Counted from the stretch's first letter, positions 16,809 through 26,164 are shown. The stretch: DNA of 64,000 nucleotides from DYJE01 sp041660385 (GCA_041660385.1 JBAZWJ010000019.1:1-64000), one strand, 5' to 3'. The notes: generated from the sequence alone by a model not told the origin. A program made the numbers and translations.

Positions 16809-17270
16809 TTAAAATGCGCCAAACCGGCATTTTTTTATTTTAATTTCAAGGGTTTCACAGGCGTTGCCAACATCGATTTTGCTAATATTCAATGATTCCG
16901 AGATGCTGAATACAGCGGCACAGAAAATAATACCGTCCGTGGTCTTTTCTTTGACTGCCGAAACAAGATCAGGGGCCACATGATCTTTTTTCTCAACAAG
17001 TCTTTTCTTTCCAGGGCCGTATCCGAAAAGGCCGATCTGACATTTTTCAAGATGCACATCACAGAGGTTGGCGTAATGTCCAATTTCCGATTCAGGGAGA
17101 TTGAATTCACGGGCCAGCCTGAACGCTTCTGCGCAAGCCAGTTTTCCATCGGAAACATGTTGGACAAACCGTTCTCGTATCGATTCATCCGGTGAAAAAT
17201 CATCGGGTATTTTTTTGTTTTTAAGCGCCATATTTACCGTATTCCCAAGGGTTTCAACAAGGTTTTTCAT
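16809..17270 (-). CDS. Hypothetical protein with two internal repeats
   Basis: 153 residues from the ATG at 17270; an in-frame ATG at 17279 would add three. The family is not recognised. Two related units of about 65-70 residues are visible. Each has a cysteine helix (GKLACAEAFRLAREFNL; GIIFCAAVFSISESLNI), then an IGHYANLC/VGNACETL segment, and ends in a KC-x2-G-x-F motif (EKCQIGLFGYGPGKK; KKCRFGAF). Such repeats look like two small helical, possibly DNA- or ligand-binding modules. The gene is convergent with DUF3786, and a remnant of its 3' end lies next to that gene, so the two families have travelled together. Confidence 0.6.
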   Translation of the reverse strand: MKNLVETLGNTVNMALKNKKIPDDFSPDESIRERFVQHVSDGKLACAEAFRLAREFNLPESEIGHYANLCDVHLEKCQIGLFGYGPGKKRLVEKKDHVAPDLVSAVKEKTTDGIIFCAAVFSISESLNISKIDVGNACETLEIKIKKCRFGAF

Positions 17271-17393
17271 CTTGAACAATCACGAACGGTCTGGTATTCT
17301 GTCAAATCCTGGCCGCTTTGGCAAAGCGTTTTTTGCATAAACGGGCCTGTAACAAAAAATCATGACTCATTGAATGAAAGAAACGTAAACTCC

Positions 17394-18455
17394 ATGCCAT
17401 TTTCCCATCATCGAAAAAAGACCCGTCAGGTGCATGTGGGCAGTGTGGTCATAGGCAATATGGCTCCCGTTGTTGTTCAATCCATGACCAACACCAAAAC
17501 CCAGGATGTTCAAGCCACGGTTTCCCAGATCAAACGGCTTGAAGAAGCGGGCTGTGAGATCATCCGCGTGGCTATTCCGGATGAGGATGCAGCAAAGGCT
17601 GTAGCCCACATCAAAAAACAGATAGACATTCCCCTGATCGCTGACATTCATTTCGATTACAAACTGGCTATTGCCTCGGCTAAAGCTGGAGCAGACGGTT
17701 TGCGGATCAATCCGGGGAACATCGGGGGCAGGGAGAAAGTGAAAGCTGTGGTGGACTGCGCTAAGGATCTGGGCCTTCCCATCCGAATCGGCGTGAACTC
17801 CGGCTCCCTTGAACAGGATATTCTCGACGCGCATCAGGGGGTGACAGCGGAAGCCATGGTGGAAAGCGCCATGCGGAACATCCGGCAGCTGGAAGAATTC
17901 CATTTTCAAGATATAAAGATTTCCCTTAAAGCCTCGGATGTGTTCAGAACACTTCAGGCTTACCGGCAGCTTTCGGATCGGGTGGATTATCCGCTCCATG
18001 TGGGTGTCACCGAAGCAGGCTCCCTTTTTCCGGGCATTGTCAAATCATCCCTGGGCATCGGCATGCTTCTGGCTGAAGGTATCGGCGATACAATCCGGGT
18101 GTCCTTGACACGTGATCCTGAAGATGAAATACGTGTGGCCTACGAGATTCTCCAGGCTTTAAACTTAAGACGGCGCGGACCTGAAATCGTTTCCTGCCCC
18201 ACCTGCGGACGAACAAATATCGACCTGATCGGAATTGTGGAAAAGGTAGAGTTGGCCCTTAAATCATGCCGGAAACCCATTAAAATTGCCATTATGGGCT
18301 GCGTGGTCAATGGCCCGGGCGAAGCACGGGAAGCGGATATCGGTATTGCAGGTGGAAACGGAATCGGAATTATATTCTCTAGAGGGAAAATTCTGCGGAA
18401 ATGCCCGGAAGACAAGCTCATCGAAGAATTGCTAAACGAAATTGAAACCATGTAA
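17394..18455 (+). CDS. ispG: 4-hydroxy-3-methylbut-2-en-1-yl diphosphate synthase
   Basis: IspG (GcpE) reductively converts MEcPP to HMBPP in the non-mevalonate isoprenoid pathway, using a [4Fe-4S] cluster and flavodoxin or ferredoxin. The N-terminus RKKTRQVHVG...VVVQSMTNT is diagnostic. The three cluster cysteines lie in CPTCG and MGCVVNGPGEA, and the fourth ligand, Glu, lies in the latter. The ATG at 17394 gives the normal N-terminus (353 residues); a TTG at 17370 would add eight. It begins an apparent ispG-proS-relA series on the plus strand, 25 bases before proS. Confidence 0.97.
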   Translation: MPFSHHRKKTRQVHVGSVVIGNMAPVVVQSMTNTKTQDVQATVSQIKRLEEAGCEIIRVAIPDEDAAKAVAHIKKQIDIPLIADIHFDYKLAIASAKAGADGLRINPGNIGGREKVKAVVDCAKDLGLPIRIGVNSGSLEQDILDAHQGVTAEAMVESAMRNIRQLEEFHFQDIKISLKASDVFRTLQAYRQLSDRVDYPLHVGVTEAGSLFPGIVKSSLGIGMLLAEGIGDTIRVSLTRDPEDEIRVAYEILQALNLRRRGPEIVSCPTCGRTNIDLIGIVEKVELALKSCRKPIKIAIMGCVVNGPGEAREADIGIAGGNGIGIIFSRGKILRKCPEDKLIEELLNEIETM

Positions 18456-18480
18456 ACGAACAGCATAGAAAGGGATCATC

Positions 18481-20001
18481 ATGACAAAAAAGGTGCAAAC
18501 CGCCATCGAACCCACACGGCAGGACGACTATCCCCAATGGTACCAGCAGGTGGTCAAAGCTTCGGAAATGGCCGAAAATTCTCCAGTCCGGGGATGCATG
18601 GTAATCAAGCCATGGGGGTATGCCATCTGGGAAAATATCTCCCGCATTCTTGACGATATGTTCAAGGAATCAGGGGTGAAAAACGCCTATTTCCCATTAT
18701 TTATCCCTTTGAGCTTTCTTGAAAAAGAAGCCGAGCATGTGGAGGGTTTTGCCAAAGAATGTGCCGTGGTCACCCATCACAAACTGGAAAAAGGGCCGAA
18801 TGGCGGTCTGGTTCCGGCCGGGCCTCTTGCCGAACCCCTGGTGGTTCGCCCCACATCGGAAACCATTATCGGAGATTCGTTCTCCAAATGGATCAGCAGC
18901 TACAGAGATCTGCCCGTTCTAATCAACCAGTGGGCCAATGTAGTCAGGTGGGAAATGCGGACACGAACGTTCTTAAGAACAACTGAATTCCTTTGGCAGG
19001 AAGGTCACACGGCCCACGCAAGCAGCGCGGAAGCCGAAGAACGGACACGGATGATGCTGGATGTCTATGCCCGTTTTGCCGAAGAGTGTCTGGCCATGCC
19101 TGTGATCAAAGGGGAAAAGACACCTTCCGAACGCTTTCCAGGTGCGGTAAACACTTATTGTATCGAAGCCATGATGCAGGACAGAAAAGCCCTTCAGGCC
19201 GGGACCTCTCATTTTCTCGGCCAGAATTTCGCTAAAAGTTCCAACATCCGATACCAGACAGCCCAGGAATCGGAAGATTTCGCATGGACAACATCCTGGG
19301 GAGTGTCCACCCGTCTTATCGGCGGGGTGATCATGACCCACGGAGACGATGACGGAATTATCCTTCCCCCACGTGTGGCCTCAGCCCATGTGGTTCTCCT
19401 GCCCATTTTCCGAAAACCGGAAGAACGGGAAACGGTGTTGGCGTTCACTGAAAATCTGGCCAAAGACTTACGAACCACCTTATACCACGACCGAAAGATC
19501 ACCGTGGAAATTGATGCCCGTGAAATCGGCGGAGCACGTGGCTGGGACTGGATCAAAAAAGGCATTCCATTAAGGGTTGAAATCGGGCCAAGGGATATCC
19601 AGGAAAATTCAGTGTTCGTGGCTCGGCGTGATAAATCCCATAAAGAAAAACAGTCCATCAAACGTGATGATTTTATCGCCCGCATTACGGAGATCCTTGA
19701 CGACATCCAGGCCAATCTTTTCAACCGGGCCTTGGCTCTCAGAAATGAACAGACTTTGCCCGTGGACGGGAAAGAGGATTTCTACGCCTACTTCACGCCG
19801 CAAAATCAGGAGAAACCGGAAATTCACGGCGGGTTTGCCCATTCCCACTGGTGTGGATCAGCGGAATGCGAAAAACAGATCAAAACCGATTTAAGTGTAA
19901 CGATTCGGTGTATTCCCCTGGGGGCACCGGATGAAAACGGGTGCTGTGTGTTCTGCGGAAAGCCCAGCGAGCGTCGGGTTATTTTTGCAAAATCATACTG
20001 A
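18481..20001 (+). CDS. proS: Prolyl-tRNA synthetase, short (archaeal/eukaryote-type) form
   Basis: Charges tRNA-Pro with proline. At 506 residues it lacks the editing insert of the 570-residue bacterial form and has the C-terminal zinc-like extension of the ProS3 type (CGSAECEKQIK...CVFCGKPS). Class II motifs are visible: motif 2 region NQWANVVRWEMRTRTFLRTTEFLWQEGHTAH and motif 3 region GVIMTHGDDDGIILPPR. AAAGGG lies 7 bases before the ATG. It follows ispG closely. A repeat-bearing gap of 206 bases separates it from relA, so relA may have its own promoter. Confidence 0.97.
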   Translation: MTKKVQTAIEPTRQDDYPQWYQQVVKASEMAENSPVRGCMVIKPWGYAIWENISRILDDMFKESGVKNAYFPLFIPLSFLEKEAEHVEGFAKECAVVTHHKLEKGPNGGLVPAGPLAEPLVVRPTSETIIGDSFSKWISSYRDLPVLINQWANVVRWEMRTRTFLRTTEFLWQEGHTAHASSAEAEERTRMMLDVYARFAEECLAMPVIKGEKTPSERFPGAVNTYCIEAMMQDRKALQAGTSHFLGQNFAKSSNIRYQTAQESEDFAWTTSWGVSTRLIGGVIMTHGDDDGIILPPRVASAHVVLLPIFRKPEERETVLAFTENLAKDLRTTLYHDRKITVEIDAREIGGARGWDWIKKGIPLRVEIGPRDIQENSVFVARRDKSHKEKQSIKRDDFIARITEILDDIQANLFNRALALRNEQTLPVDGKEDFYAYFTPQNQEKPEIHGGFAHSHWCGSAECEKQIKTDLSVTIRCIPLGAPDENGCCVFCGKPSERRVIFAKSY

Positions 20002-20061
20002 TCAATATCTATACAGCGAAGAAGGGATAGGTTATAGTAATATATCCTTGTCAGGACTTCT

Positions 20062-20118
20062 ACTCTCGTTCCGAGGTTTTACTCCTCGAATGCAGATCCG
20101 GAGGCTTGGGCCTCCAAG
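20062..20118. repeat. Dispersed CTCGTTCC repeat, copy 1
   Basis: Begins CTCTCGTTCCGAGG, has an inner CGAGG...CCTCG hairpin, and ends GGAGGCTTGGGCCTCC. Related copies at 54897-54956 and (inverted) 57396-57450 flank the PHP/ATPase cassette. This resembles a GTTCCCACGC-type repeat widespread in environmental bacteria. Confidence 0.7.
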
Positions 20119-20207
20119 GTTTGTTTTTTGTGGTAGACAGTTTATGGGTATGGCCTGTGTGCAATGATATTGATTATAAAATTCCATGTGGTAGGCGTGA
20201 TGCTTAG

Positions 20208-22349
20208 ATGATTCGAATCAATGATATTCTTGACAGAATTCTTGAGTACAACCCGGATGCAGATCTGGACGTTGTCCAGAGGGCCTATATTTATTCAGCC
20301 CGTGTTCACGACGGCCAGATCAGGCTTTCCGGTGAACCTTACCTGACCCATCCCCTGGAAGTGGCGGGGATTCTGGCTGAATTGAAACTTGATGTGGAAA
20401 GTATCGCGGCGGGGCTGCTCCATGACGTGATTGAGGATACCCACGCCACAGACGAGGATATCAAAAACATGTTCGGCCCCGGTATCCAGCATATTGTTTC
20501 GGGGGTGACCAAACTCAGCAAACTTTCATTTCAGAGGTCCGAGGAGCGTCAGGCCGAGAGCATCAGAAAAATGATTCTTGCCATGGCTGATGACATCCGG
20601 GTTATCCTGATTAAACTGGCTGACCGCCTGCACAACATGCGGACGCTCCACTTTCATAATAAAGAACATAAAATCAAGGAAATCGCCAAGGAAACCTTTG
20701 ATATCTATGTGCCCATTGCCTCCAGACTTGGTATCTACTGGGTTAAAAAAGAGCTGGAAGACACGTCATTCAAATATCTCCAGCCTGAAGAGTTTGAACG
20801 CATTCTTCAACTTGTTTCAAAGGACCAGACCGAGCGGGAAAAGGCCATCGAGAAAATTCGTCAGCAGATCCTCCAGAAGATTGAGGAAGCCGGACTTAAA
20901 GGCCAGGTTCTGGGGCGTTACAAACAATTTTACAGCATTTACAACAAGATGGTGAAACAGAACCTGACGTTTGAGGAAGTATACGACCTCATCGCGTTCC
21001 GGATTATATTGAACACCATTCCCGAATGTTACACAGCGCTGGGAGTCATGCACAACACATGGCAGCCCATTCCAAAGAAATTCAAGGATTACATCGGCGT
21101 TCCCAAACCCAACCGTTATCAGTCCCTTCACACCACGGTGATCGGGCCCGAAGGCGAACGCATCGAAGTTCAGATCAGAACCCATGAAATGGATCAGGTG
21201 GCCCGTTCGGGCATCGCAGCCCACTGGTCGTATAAAGAGGGGAAATCCTATAATCAGAACTCGGGTGAAACCTATGCCTGGATTCAGAATCTGGTGGAGA
21301 ACCAGGCCAACTCCAGCAGCCCCGAAGAGTTCATGGAAAACGTTCGCATCGACCTTTTCCCTGACGAGGTTTATGTGTTCACACCCCGAGGAGATGTCAT
21401 CTCTCTCCCCAAGGGTGCCACCCCCATTGATTTTGCATATGCCATTCACACGGAAATCGGAAATCAGTGCACGGGCGCCAAGGTTAACGGGAAAATTGTT
21501 CCATTGGTATACGACCTGAAAACGGGAGATACCTGTGAAGTTGTGGTGACCAAAGGCCACACTCCAAGCAAGGACTGGCTCCAGTTCGTTAAAACCGTCA
21601 AAGCCAGATCCCGGATCAAGCACTGGATCAAATCCCAGGAGCATGAGCGAAGCCTTTCTCTTGGAAAAGAGCTATGCGAAAAAGCGTTCCGAAAGCACAG
21701 TTTGAATTTTAACAAACTTTTCACAAGCCCGGAAATGGAAGAGGCCGCCAAGGCTTTTGGACTGAAAACTCCGGAAGAACTGGTCATCAATGTGGGCTAC
21801 GGCAAACTGACACCTGTTCAACTTGTCCACAAATTCAAGGAGCCTGAAAAAGAAAAGGAAGCATCCATCCTTAACCGGCTGATCGGGCGGTCCAAGAAGA
21901 AAAAAACAGGCGACGGCGTTATTGTGAGGGGGATTGATGATATTCTGATCAAGTTCGGGAAATGCTGCCAGCCAGTGCCTGGTGATCCCATTGTGGGATA
22001 TATCACCCAGGGCCAGGGCGTTACGGTGCACAGATCAAGCTGTCCCAACGCGTTGACCATGAATCCTGAAAGAAGTGTTGACGTTGTCTGGGATGCCCAG
22101 TCCAAAGACACCTTTCCCGTTGAGGTTCTTGTTACGTCATACGATCAACTTGGGCTTCTTGCTGAAATAACCACAAATATTAGCAAAAACGGGGCAAACA
22201 TCCTTACGGCCAACACACAGAGGCGTGAAGACCAGATGTACGACAGCCAGTTTACCCTGGCCGTCCAAGATACTGAGCATCTGCGGCGGGTGATGTCGTC
22301 TCTTAAAAAGCTGAAGTGTGTTCAGTCTGTTGTAAGGCTGGCGAATTGA
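20208..22349 (+). CDS. relA: Bifunctional (p)ppGpp synthetase/hydrolase (RelA/SpoT)
   Basis: 713-residue Rel enzyme that makes and degrades the stringent-response alarmone (p)ppGpp. Domains in order: HD hydrolase (about 1-180, with LLHDVIEDT and KLADRLHNM), synthetase (about 230-360, with FRIILNTIPECYTALG and GVPKPNRYQSLHTTV), TGS (about 395-455, with VYVFTPRGDVISLPKGATPIDFAYAIH), a zinc-finger/helical region containing GKCCQPVPGD, and a C-terminal ACT domain. The intact HDxxED motif argues for a working hydrolase. As the single long Rel here it is likely the main enzyme. A strong bidirectional terminator follows the stop. Confidence 0.96.
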   Translation: MIRINDILDRILEYNPDADLDVVQRAYIYSARVHDGQIRLSGEPYLTHPLEVAGILAELKLDVESIAAGLLHDVIEDTHATDEDIKNMFGPGIQHIVSGVTKLSKLSFQRSEERQAESIRKMILAMADDIRVILIKLADRLHNMRTLHFHNKEHKIKEIAKETFDIYVPIASRLGIYWVKKELEDTSFKYLQPEEFERILQLVSKDQTEREKAIEKIRQQILQKIEEAGLKGQVLGRYKQFYSIYNKMVKQNLTFEEVYDLIAFRIILNTIPECYTALGVMHNTWQPIPKKFKDYIGVPKPNRYQSLHTTVIGPEGERIEVQIRTHEMDQVARSGIAAHWSYKEGKSYNQNSGETYAWIQNLVENQANSSSPEEFMENVRIDLFPDEVYVFTPRGDVISLPKGATPIDFAYAIHTEIGNQCTGAKVNGKIVPLVYDLKTGDTCEVVVTKGHTPSKDWLQFVKTVKARSRIKHWIKSQEHERSLSLGKELCEKAFRKHSLNFNKLFTSPEMEEAAKAFGLKTPEELVINVGYGKLTPVQLVHKFKEPEKEKEASILNRLIGRSKKKKTGDGVIVRGIDDILIKFGKCCQPVPGDPIVGYITQGQGVTVHRSSCPNALTMNPERSVDVVWDAQSKDTFPVEVLVTSYDQLGLLAEITTNISKNGANILTANTQRREDQMYDSQFTLAVQDTEHLRRVMSSLKKLKCVQSVVRLAN

Positions 22350-22365
22350 AGAGCATAAAAGCATA

Positions 22366-22417
22366 AAAAAAATCAAAATCGGGTACCGCATAAGCGGTGT
22401 CTGATTTTGATTTTTTT
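22366..22417. terminator. Bidirectional terminator between relA and rpmB
   Basis: A 15-base arm AAAAAAATCAAAATC (22366-22380) pairs perfectly with GATTTTGATTTTTTT (22403-22417), with ACCGC-ATAA-GCGGT in the loop. The A- and T-runs make it work in both directions, for relA and for the converging rpmB. Confidence 0.9.
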
Positions 22418-22463
22418 ATTTATCCGTTTGACGCCAGGAGAAAGAATCTCCGGGCGGTTTATA

Positions 22464-22655
22464 TCAGGGTGCTTTGACGATGAAGCCGGATTTAATGCAG
22501 TTTGTACAAACGACCATATGTTTTGCCTGGCCGTTTTGAAGTACGCGGACACTCTGTAAATTAGGATTGAAACGACGTTTGTTCACGTTATGGGCATGGC
22601 TGACATTGCTGCCTACCATGGGTTTTTTCCCGCATATTTCACACATCCTGGACAT
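22464..22655 (-). CDS. rpmB: 50S ribosomal protein L28
   Basis: 63-residue L28 of the large ribosomal subunit. It is the zinc-binding form, with CEIC near the N-terminus and CTNC near the C-terminus, and has the typical GNxxSHAxNxxKRRFxPNLQ core. AAGGAG lies 8 bases before the ATG. It is transcribed alone and ends at the shared terminator with relA. Confidence 0.97.
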   Translation of the reverse strand: MSRMCEICGKKPMVGSNVSHAHNVNKRRFNPNLQSVRVLQNGQAKHMVVCTNCIKSGFIVKAP

Positions 22656-22793
22656 GGCTGGATCTCCTTATCTAAAACCTTTTATCGAAAAAACAAAACA
22701 TGCTTATATAAACCAATAAAATGACCTTGTAAAGTCATTTTTACAGATGATTTTCCGGTAGCAAATAACAGTGAAGTCCTAAATCATTCGGAA

Positions 22794-23498
22794 TCATTCG
22801 GGCATGATGATGAGTTCTTCACGACGGCCGGTATTATCCGTGCCTTCTTTGGCAATTTTTTCATTGCACAGGGCAATGTATTCACCGGCTTCCTTGTCAA
22901 AACCCAAACCGGGGTATTTGCTCAACACCGTCTGGAATCGGGCCACGGCACCTTTATAATGTTTGGATTTGAAATAAAAGCGCCCCACATAGATTTCGTG
23001 GCCAGCCAGACTTTTAAGGCAGGCTGCTCTTTTTTCATCGGCTTCTTTGGCGTACTTGGAATCCGGGAACTGGCGAGTGACTTTGGCGAACGCCTCAATT
23101 GCGGCCCTTGCTGTATTCTGGTCCCTGTCCACCGTGTCGATTCGTTTGAAATAACATAGGGCGATCTGGTTCAGAACATAGGGGATTGATTCGTTCCGGG
23201 GATGAAGCTTCACGAATTCTTCATAGGAAACGATAGCTTCTTCGTATTCTTCCATGTTGAAATGGGCCTCAGCGATCTTGAACTCAGCCAGAGTGGCCAG
23301 CTTATCGAAGGGATACCAGTCACGCAGCTTGTTGAATGTTTCAATGGCCGACGAGTAACGCTCTTTTTCAAACGCTTCCATGGCTTCTGCAGCCAGTTCA
23401 GGGGCGAGTTTTTCCCGCTTATTTTTATTGGCGCATCCGGAAGTGAAAACGGTGGAGGCGACGGCCAAGGCCATGATGACAATTAAAGTTTTTTTCAT
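22794..23498 (-). CDS. bamD: Outer membrane assembly lipoprotein BamD
   Basis: 234-residue TPR lipoprotein of the BAM complex, which inserts beta-barrel proteins into the outer membrane. A signal peptide ends in a lipobox (FTSGC), and five TPR-like repeats follow (YSSAIETFNKLRDWYPF, YEEAIVSYEEFVKLHP, AAIEAFAKVTRQFPDS, KGAVARFQTVLSKYPG). The ATG overlaps the trxB stop (ATGA), so translation is coupled to trxB. The trxA-trxB-bamD grouping ties envelope biogenesis to thiol redox genes in one transcript. It also confirms a Gram-negative host. Confidence 0.93.
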   Translation of the reverse strand: MKKTLIVIMALAVASTVFTSGCANKNKREKLAPELAAEAMEAFEKERYSSAIETFNKLRDWYPFDKLATLAEFKIAEAHFNMEEYEEAIVSYEEFVKLHPRNESIPYVLNQIALCYFKRIDTVDRDQNTARAAIEAFAKVTRQFPDSKYAKEADEKRAACLKSLAGHEIYVGRFYFKSKHYKGAVARFQTVLSKYPGLGFDKEAGEYIALCNEKIAKEGTDNTGRREELIIMPE

Positions 23499-24421
23499 GA
23501 TTTCAAATTTTCAATATAGTGTTCAGCCGAATAAGCGGCAATGGCCGCATCACCTACCGCTGTTGCGATCTGTCTTAAGGGTGTGTCCCTCACGTCTCCG
23601 GCTGCAAATACACCGGGAACAGAGGTGGTCATTTTTGCATCGGTAACGATAAAACCCCAGGGGTCTTTTTCAAGGGAATCACCTACGAACCCGGCGTTGG
23701 GAACAATGCCGATCCAGATAAAACATCCGTCCGCAGCAATAACGCGTTCTTCCTGGGTTTTCAGGTTTTTCACCTTAACACTTTCAAGACCGAAAAAACC
23801 GTCAAGTCCTGTGACTGCCGAATCCCAGAGGAATTCGATTTTGTCATTGGCCAATGCTCGTTCCTGAAGAATTTTTGTGGCCCTTAATTGGTCTCTTCGG
23901 TGGACCAGGTATACTTTTTTGGCAAATTTGGTCAGGAATATGCTCTCCTGAACGGCGGTGTCACCCCCGCCGACAGCTACGACGTTTTTGTTTCTGTAAA
24001 ACGGTCCGTCACAGGTGGCGCAGTACGACAAACCTTTTCCTTGGAAACGTTCTTCACCCACATGAAGTGTGTTGGGAGACGCCCCAGTGGCGATGATGAT
24101 GGCATGGGTTCGAATTTCTCTGTCCGGTGTTTTGATGATTTTAACCGGGCCTGAAAGATCCAGACTTTCAACTTCTTCAGATTCAATGGGAAGTCCGAAT
24201 TGTTTGGCCTGGGCCACCAGTTTTTCCGTAAGATCCGGTCCACTCAGGCCTTCGGGGAATCCAGGATAGTTTTCAATATGGTCGGTGATGAGAACCTGAC
24301 CTCCCGGAGCCACCCGCTCGATGAGCACCACGTTCAATCTTGCTCTTGCCGCATAAAGTCCAGCTGTGAGACCGGCAGGGCCTCCGCCGATGATCACCAG
24401 GTCGTAATCCACGTTTTTCAT
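23495..24421 (-). CDS. trxB: Thioredoxin-disulfide reductase
   Basis: 308-residue flavoenzyme that reduces thioredoxin with NADPH. The FAD motif GGGPAGLTAG starts near residue 12, the redox-active pair is CATC, and the NADPH site is GGGDTAV. The C-terminal FAD motif is GVFAAGDVRD. It lies 13 bases downstream of trxA and overlaps bamD by four bases, so the three form an operon. Confidence 0.97.
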   Translation of the reverse strand: MKNVDYDLVIIGGGPAGLTAGLYAARARLNVVLIERVAPGGQVLITDHIENYPGFPEGLSGPDLTEKLVAQAKQFGLPIESEEVESLDLSGPVKIIKTPDREIRTHAIIIATGASPNTLHVGEERFQGKGLSYCATCDGPFYRNKNVVAVGGGDTAVQESIFLTKFAKKVYLVHRRDQLRATKILQERALANDKIEFLWDSAVTGLDGFFGLESVKVKNLKTQEERVIAADGCFIWIGIVPNAGFVGDSLEKDPWGFIVTDAKMTTSVPGVFAAGDVRDTPLRQIATAVGDAAIAAYSAEHYIENLKS

Positions 24422-24434
24422 GTATCTATTTTCC

Positions 24435-24761
24435 CTACAGAAGTTTCATGATCACATCTTCAAGCTTGGATTTTGCCGTCATTCCCGTGATGGATTCCAC
24501 CACAGAGCCGTCTTTGACAAAGAGCAGGGTGGGTATGGCTCTTACCGCAAACTTGCTTGGGGTTAAGGGGTTATCATCCACATTGCATTTGGCGAATTTC
24601 ACTTTCCCCTGATATTGACCGGCCAGTTCTTCAATGATCGGTCCAATGGCCTTGCACGGACCGCACCAGGGGGCCCAGAAGTCCACAACAACAGGAATGT
24701 TGCTTTTTATCACTTCACTTTCGAACGTACCATCGTCGATATCGAGAATATTATTGGCCAT
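24435..24761 (-). CDS. trxA: Thioredoxin
   Basis: 108-residue cytoplasmic thioredoxin with the canonical WCGPC active site and the cis-Pro segment RAIPTLL. AAAGGA lies 7 bases before the ATG. First gene of trxA-trxB-bamD, so substrate protein and its reductase are made together. Confidence 0.97.
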   Translation of the reverse strand: MANNILDIDDGTFESEVIKSNIPVVVDFWAPWCGPCKAIGPIIEELAGQYQGKVKFAKCNVDDNPLTPSKFAVRAIPTLLFVKDGSVVESITGMTAKSKLEDVIMKLL

Positions 24762-24979
24762 GAATAGATCCTTTCAATAGAAATTAGTTTGGCTACACAA
24801 AATGTATGCCCCGTAACTATAGTTCCGCAACCCCATCTTGTCAAGGCGCGGTTGTCCGTCCTATGGACTGGTGATGACTTTGGTCAATGACGTAAGGAAC
24901 TTGCAAATCCTTTCGGGATGATTTAGTAACGGTATGAATTATCGGCTGGTGAATCGTTTGTATTTTGGGAGACATTATC

Positions 24980-25753
24980 ATGGCGCGGATAAAAATCGGT
25001 GTACTTGTATCGGGTGGAGGTTCTAATCTTCAGGCCATCATGGATGCCTGCCAATCTGGGAGACTTTCGGCTGATGTGAAGTTTGTCGGATCGGATAACC
25101 CGGAGGCATATGGACTTGAACGAGCCAGGAAAGCGGCTATTCCCACCTTTGTTACACCATATGACCTTATTAAAGACAGATTCAAGCAAAACCCTGATAA
25201 CATTGATCTGCCGTCAGATTTCGACCTTCAGGATATCCTCGTCAGGCAGAGCTTGTTCCCTCTGGATCACCCGCGATCCGCTGTGGAATCCTTTTTTAAA
25301 GTCAGGGTAGCAGCGGAAAACAACCTTCTCCAACATATAAACAGCTATTCTTTTGATCTTCTTGTTCTCGCCGGATTCATGAGAATTTTCAGCCCATATT
25401 TCATCGACCGGATCAACGTGGATAAAACAAAACCACGGATTATGAACATCCATCCGGCCCTTCTTCCCTCCTTTCCCGGAGTGGACGGTTACAGCGACAC
25501 TTTTGAACACGGTTGTAAAGTGGGAGGTTGCACCGTCCATTTTGTGGATTACGGTGAAGACACAGGCCCGATCATCGGCCAGAAATCATTTGATATTCTG
25601 CCCGACGACACGCTGGATTCTGTACGTTCAAAAGGACTTGCGCTTGAGTGGCAGCTTTTCCCCGAATGCATCCGGCTTTTTTCAGAAAATCGGCTTGTTC
25701 TTGATAAAAGTGGCAGGAAGACGGTGGTGAAAATAATCCCTGAGGTATTGTGA
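24980..25753 (+). CDS. PurN-like formyltransferase (phosphoribosylglycinamide)
   Basis: 257-residue formyltransferase. It resembles PurN, which transfers a formyl group from 10-formyl-THF to GAR in purine synthesis. SGGGSNLQAIM is the phosphate loop, NIHPALLPSFPG holds the catalytic Asn/His, and the catalytic Asp lies in DYGEDTGPIIGQ. The start at 24980 is chosen for GGGAG upstream; a TTG at 24965 is in the same frame. The protein is about 50 residues longer than usual, with an insert around residues 55-95 (LIKDRFKQN...FPLDHPRSAV). The insert and the lack of purine genes nearby leave room for another formyl acceptor. Confidence 0.82.
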   Translation: MARIKIGVLVSGGGSNLQAIMDACQSGRLSADVKFVGSDNPEAYGLERARKAAIPTFVTPYDLIKDRFKQNPDNIDLPSDFDLQDILVRQSLFPLDHPRSAVESFFKVRVAAENNLLQHINSYSFDLLVLAGFMRIFSPYFIDRINVDKTKPRIMNIHPALLPSFPGVDGYSDTFEHGCKVGGCTVHFVDYGEDTGPIIGQKSFDILPDDTLDSVRSKGLALEWQLFPECIRLFSENRLVLDKSGRKTVVKIIPEVL

Positions 25754-26164
25754 AAAATTCCAAAGCATTACCTTCTTATTGAATTATGTTCAGGCGAGCT
25801 ATCTCATGTGATCTCCCTTTAATATGATAAAATGGGACTTGATTTGTTATGACTTGTTAATTATAATGTGATCAAAAGATTGTGAATGCTCTTTAATGAC
25901 GGTTTTTTCTCATTTCTCCTATTCTGTCTTTTGTTTAATTTTTGATTTATTCAGTTTGTGTCATTCTTGAAAAACAAGTGGAACCATAGAGGTTCATTAA
26001 AATTAAAAGCTTTAACTAAAAAGGTTTAATCACTTCATGTGACCTTAAGGCGCTACTTTTTTTTCTGAATGTTCACGAATTAAAACTTCGAAAGGAAGTT
26101 TTAAGTTACTGCGGTCATGTTGATTCAGTAGTAATATTATTAATTAATGTAGTAAGGAGTTGCC
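25754..26164. other. AT-rich intergenic region with a leader hairpin
   Basis: 411 bases without a recognised gene. AAAACTTC-GAAAG-GAAGTTTT (26084-26104) is a perfect 8-bp hairpin 60 bases before the small basic ORF. The rest is AT-rich with long T-runs (25904-25955). No tRNA or known riboswitch could be made out. Confidence 0.5.

Noticed and set aside
16637..16822. 61-codon minus-strand open frame
   Set aside because: Made of the inverted GCCAATC repeat and the segmental copy; no ribosome-binding site.
20817..21644. 275-codon minus-strand open frame
   Set aside because: Fully antisense to relA, whose domains are intact across it; composition is that of a shadow.
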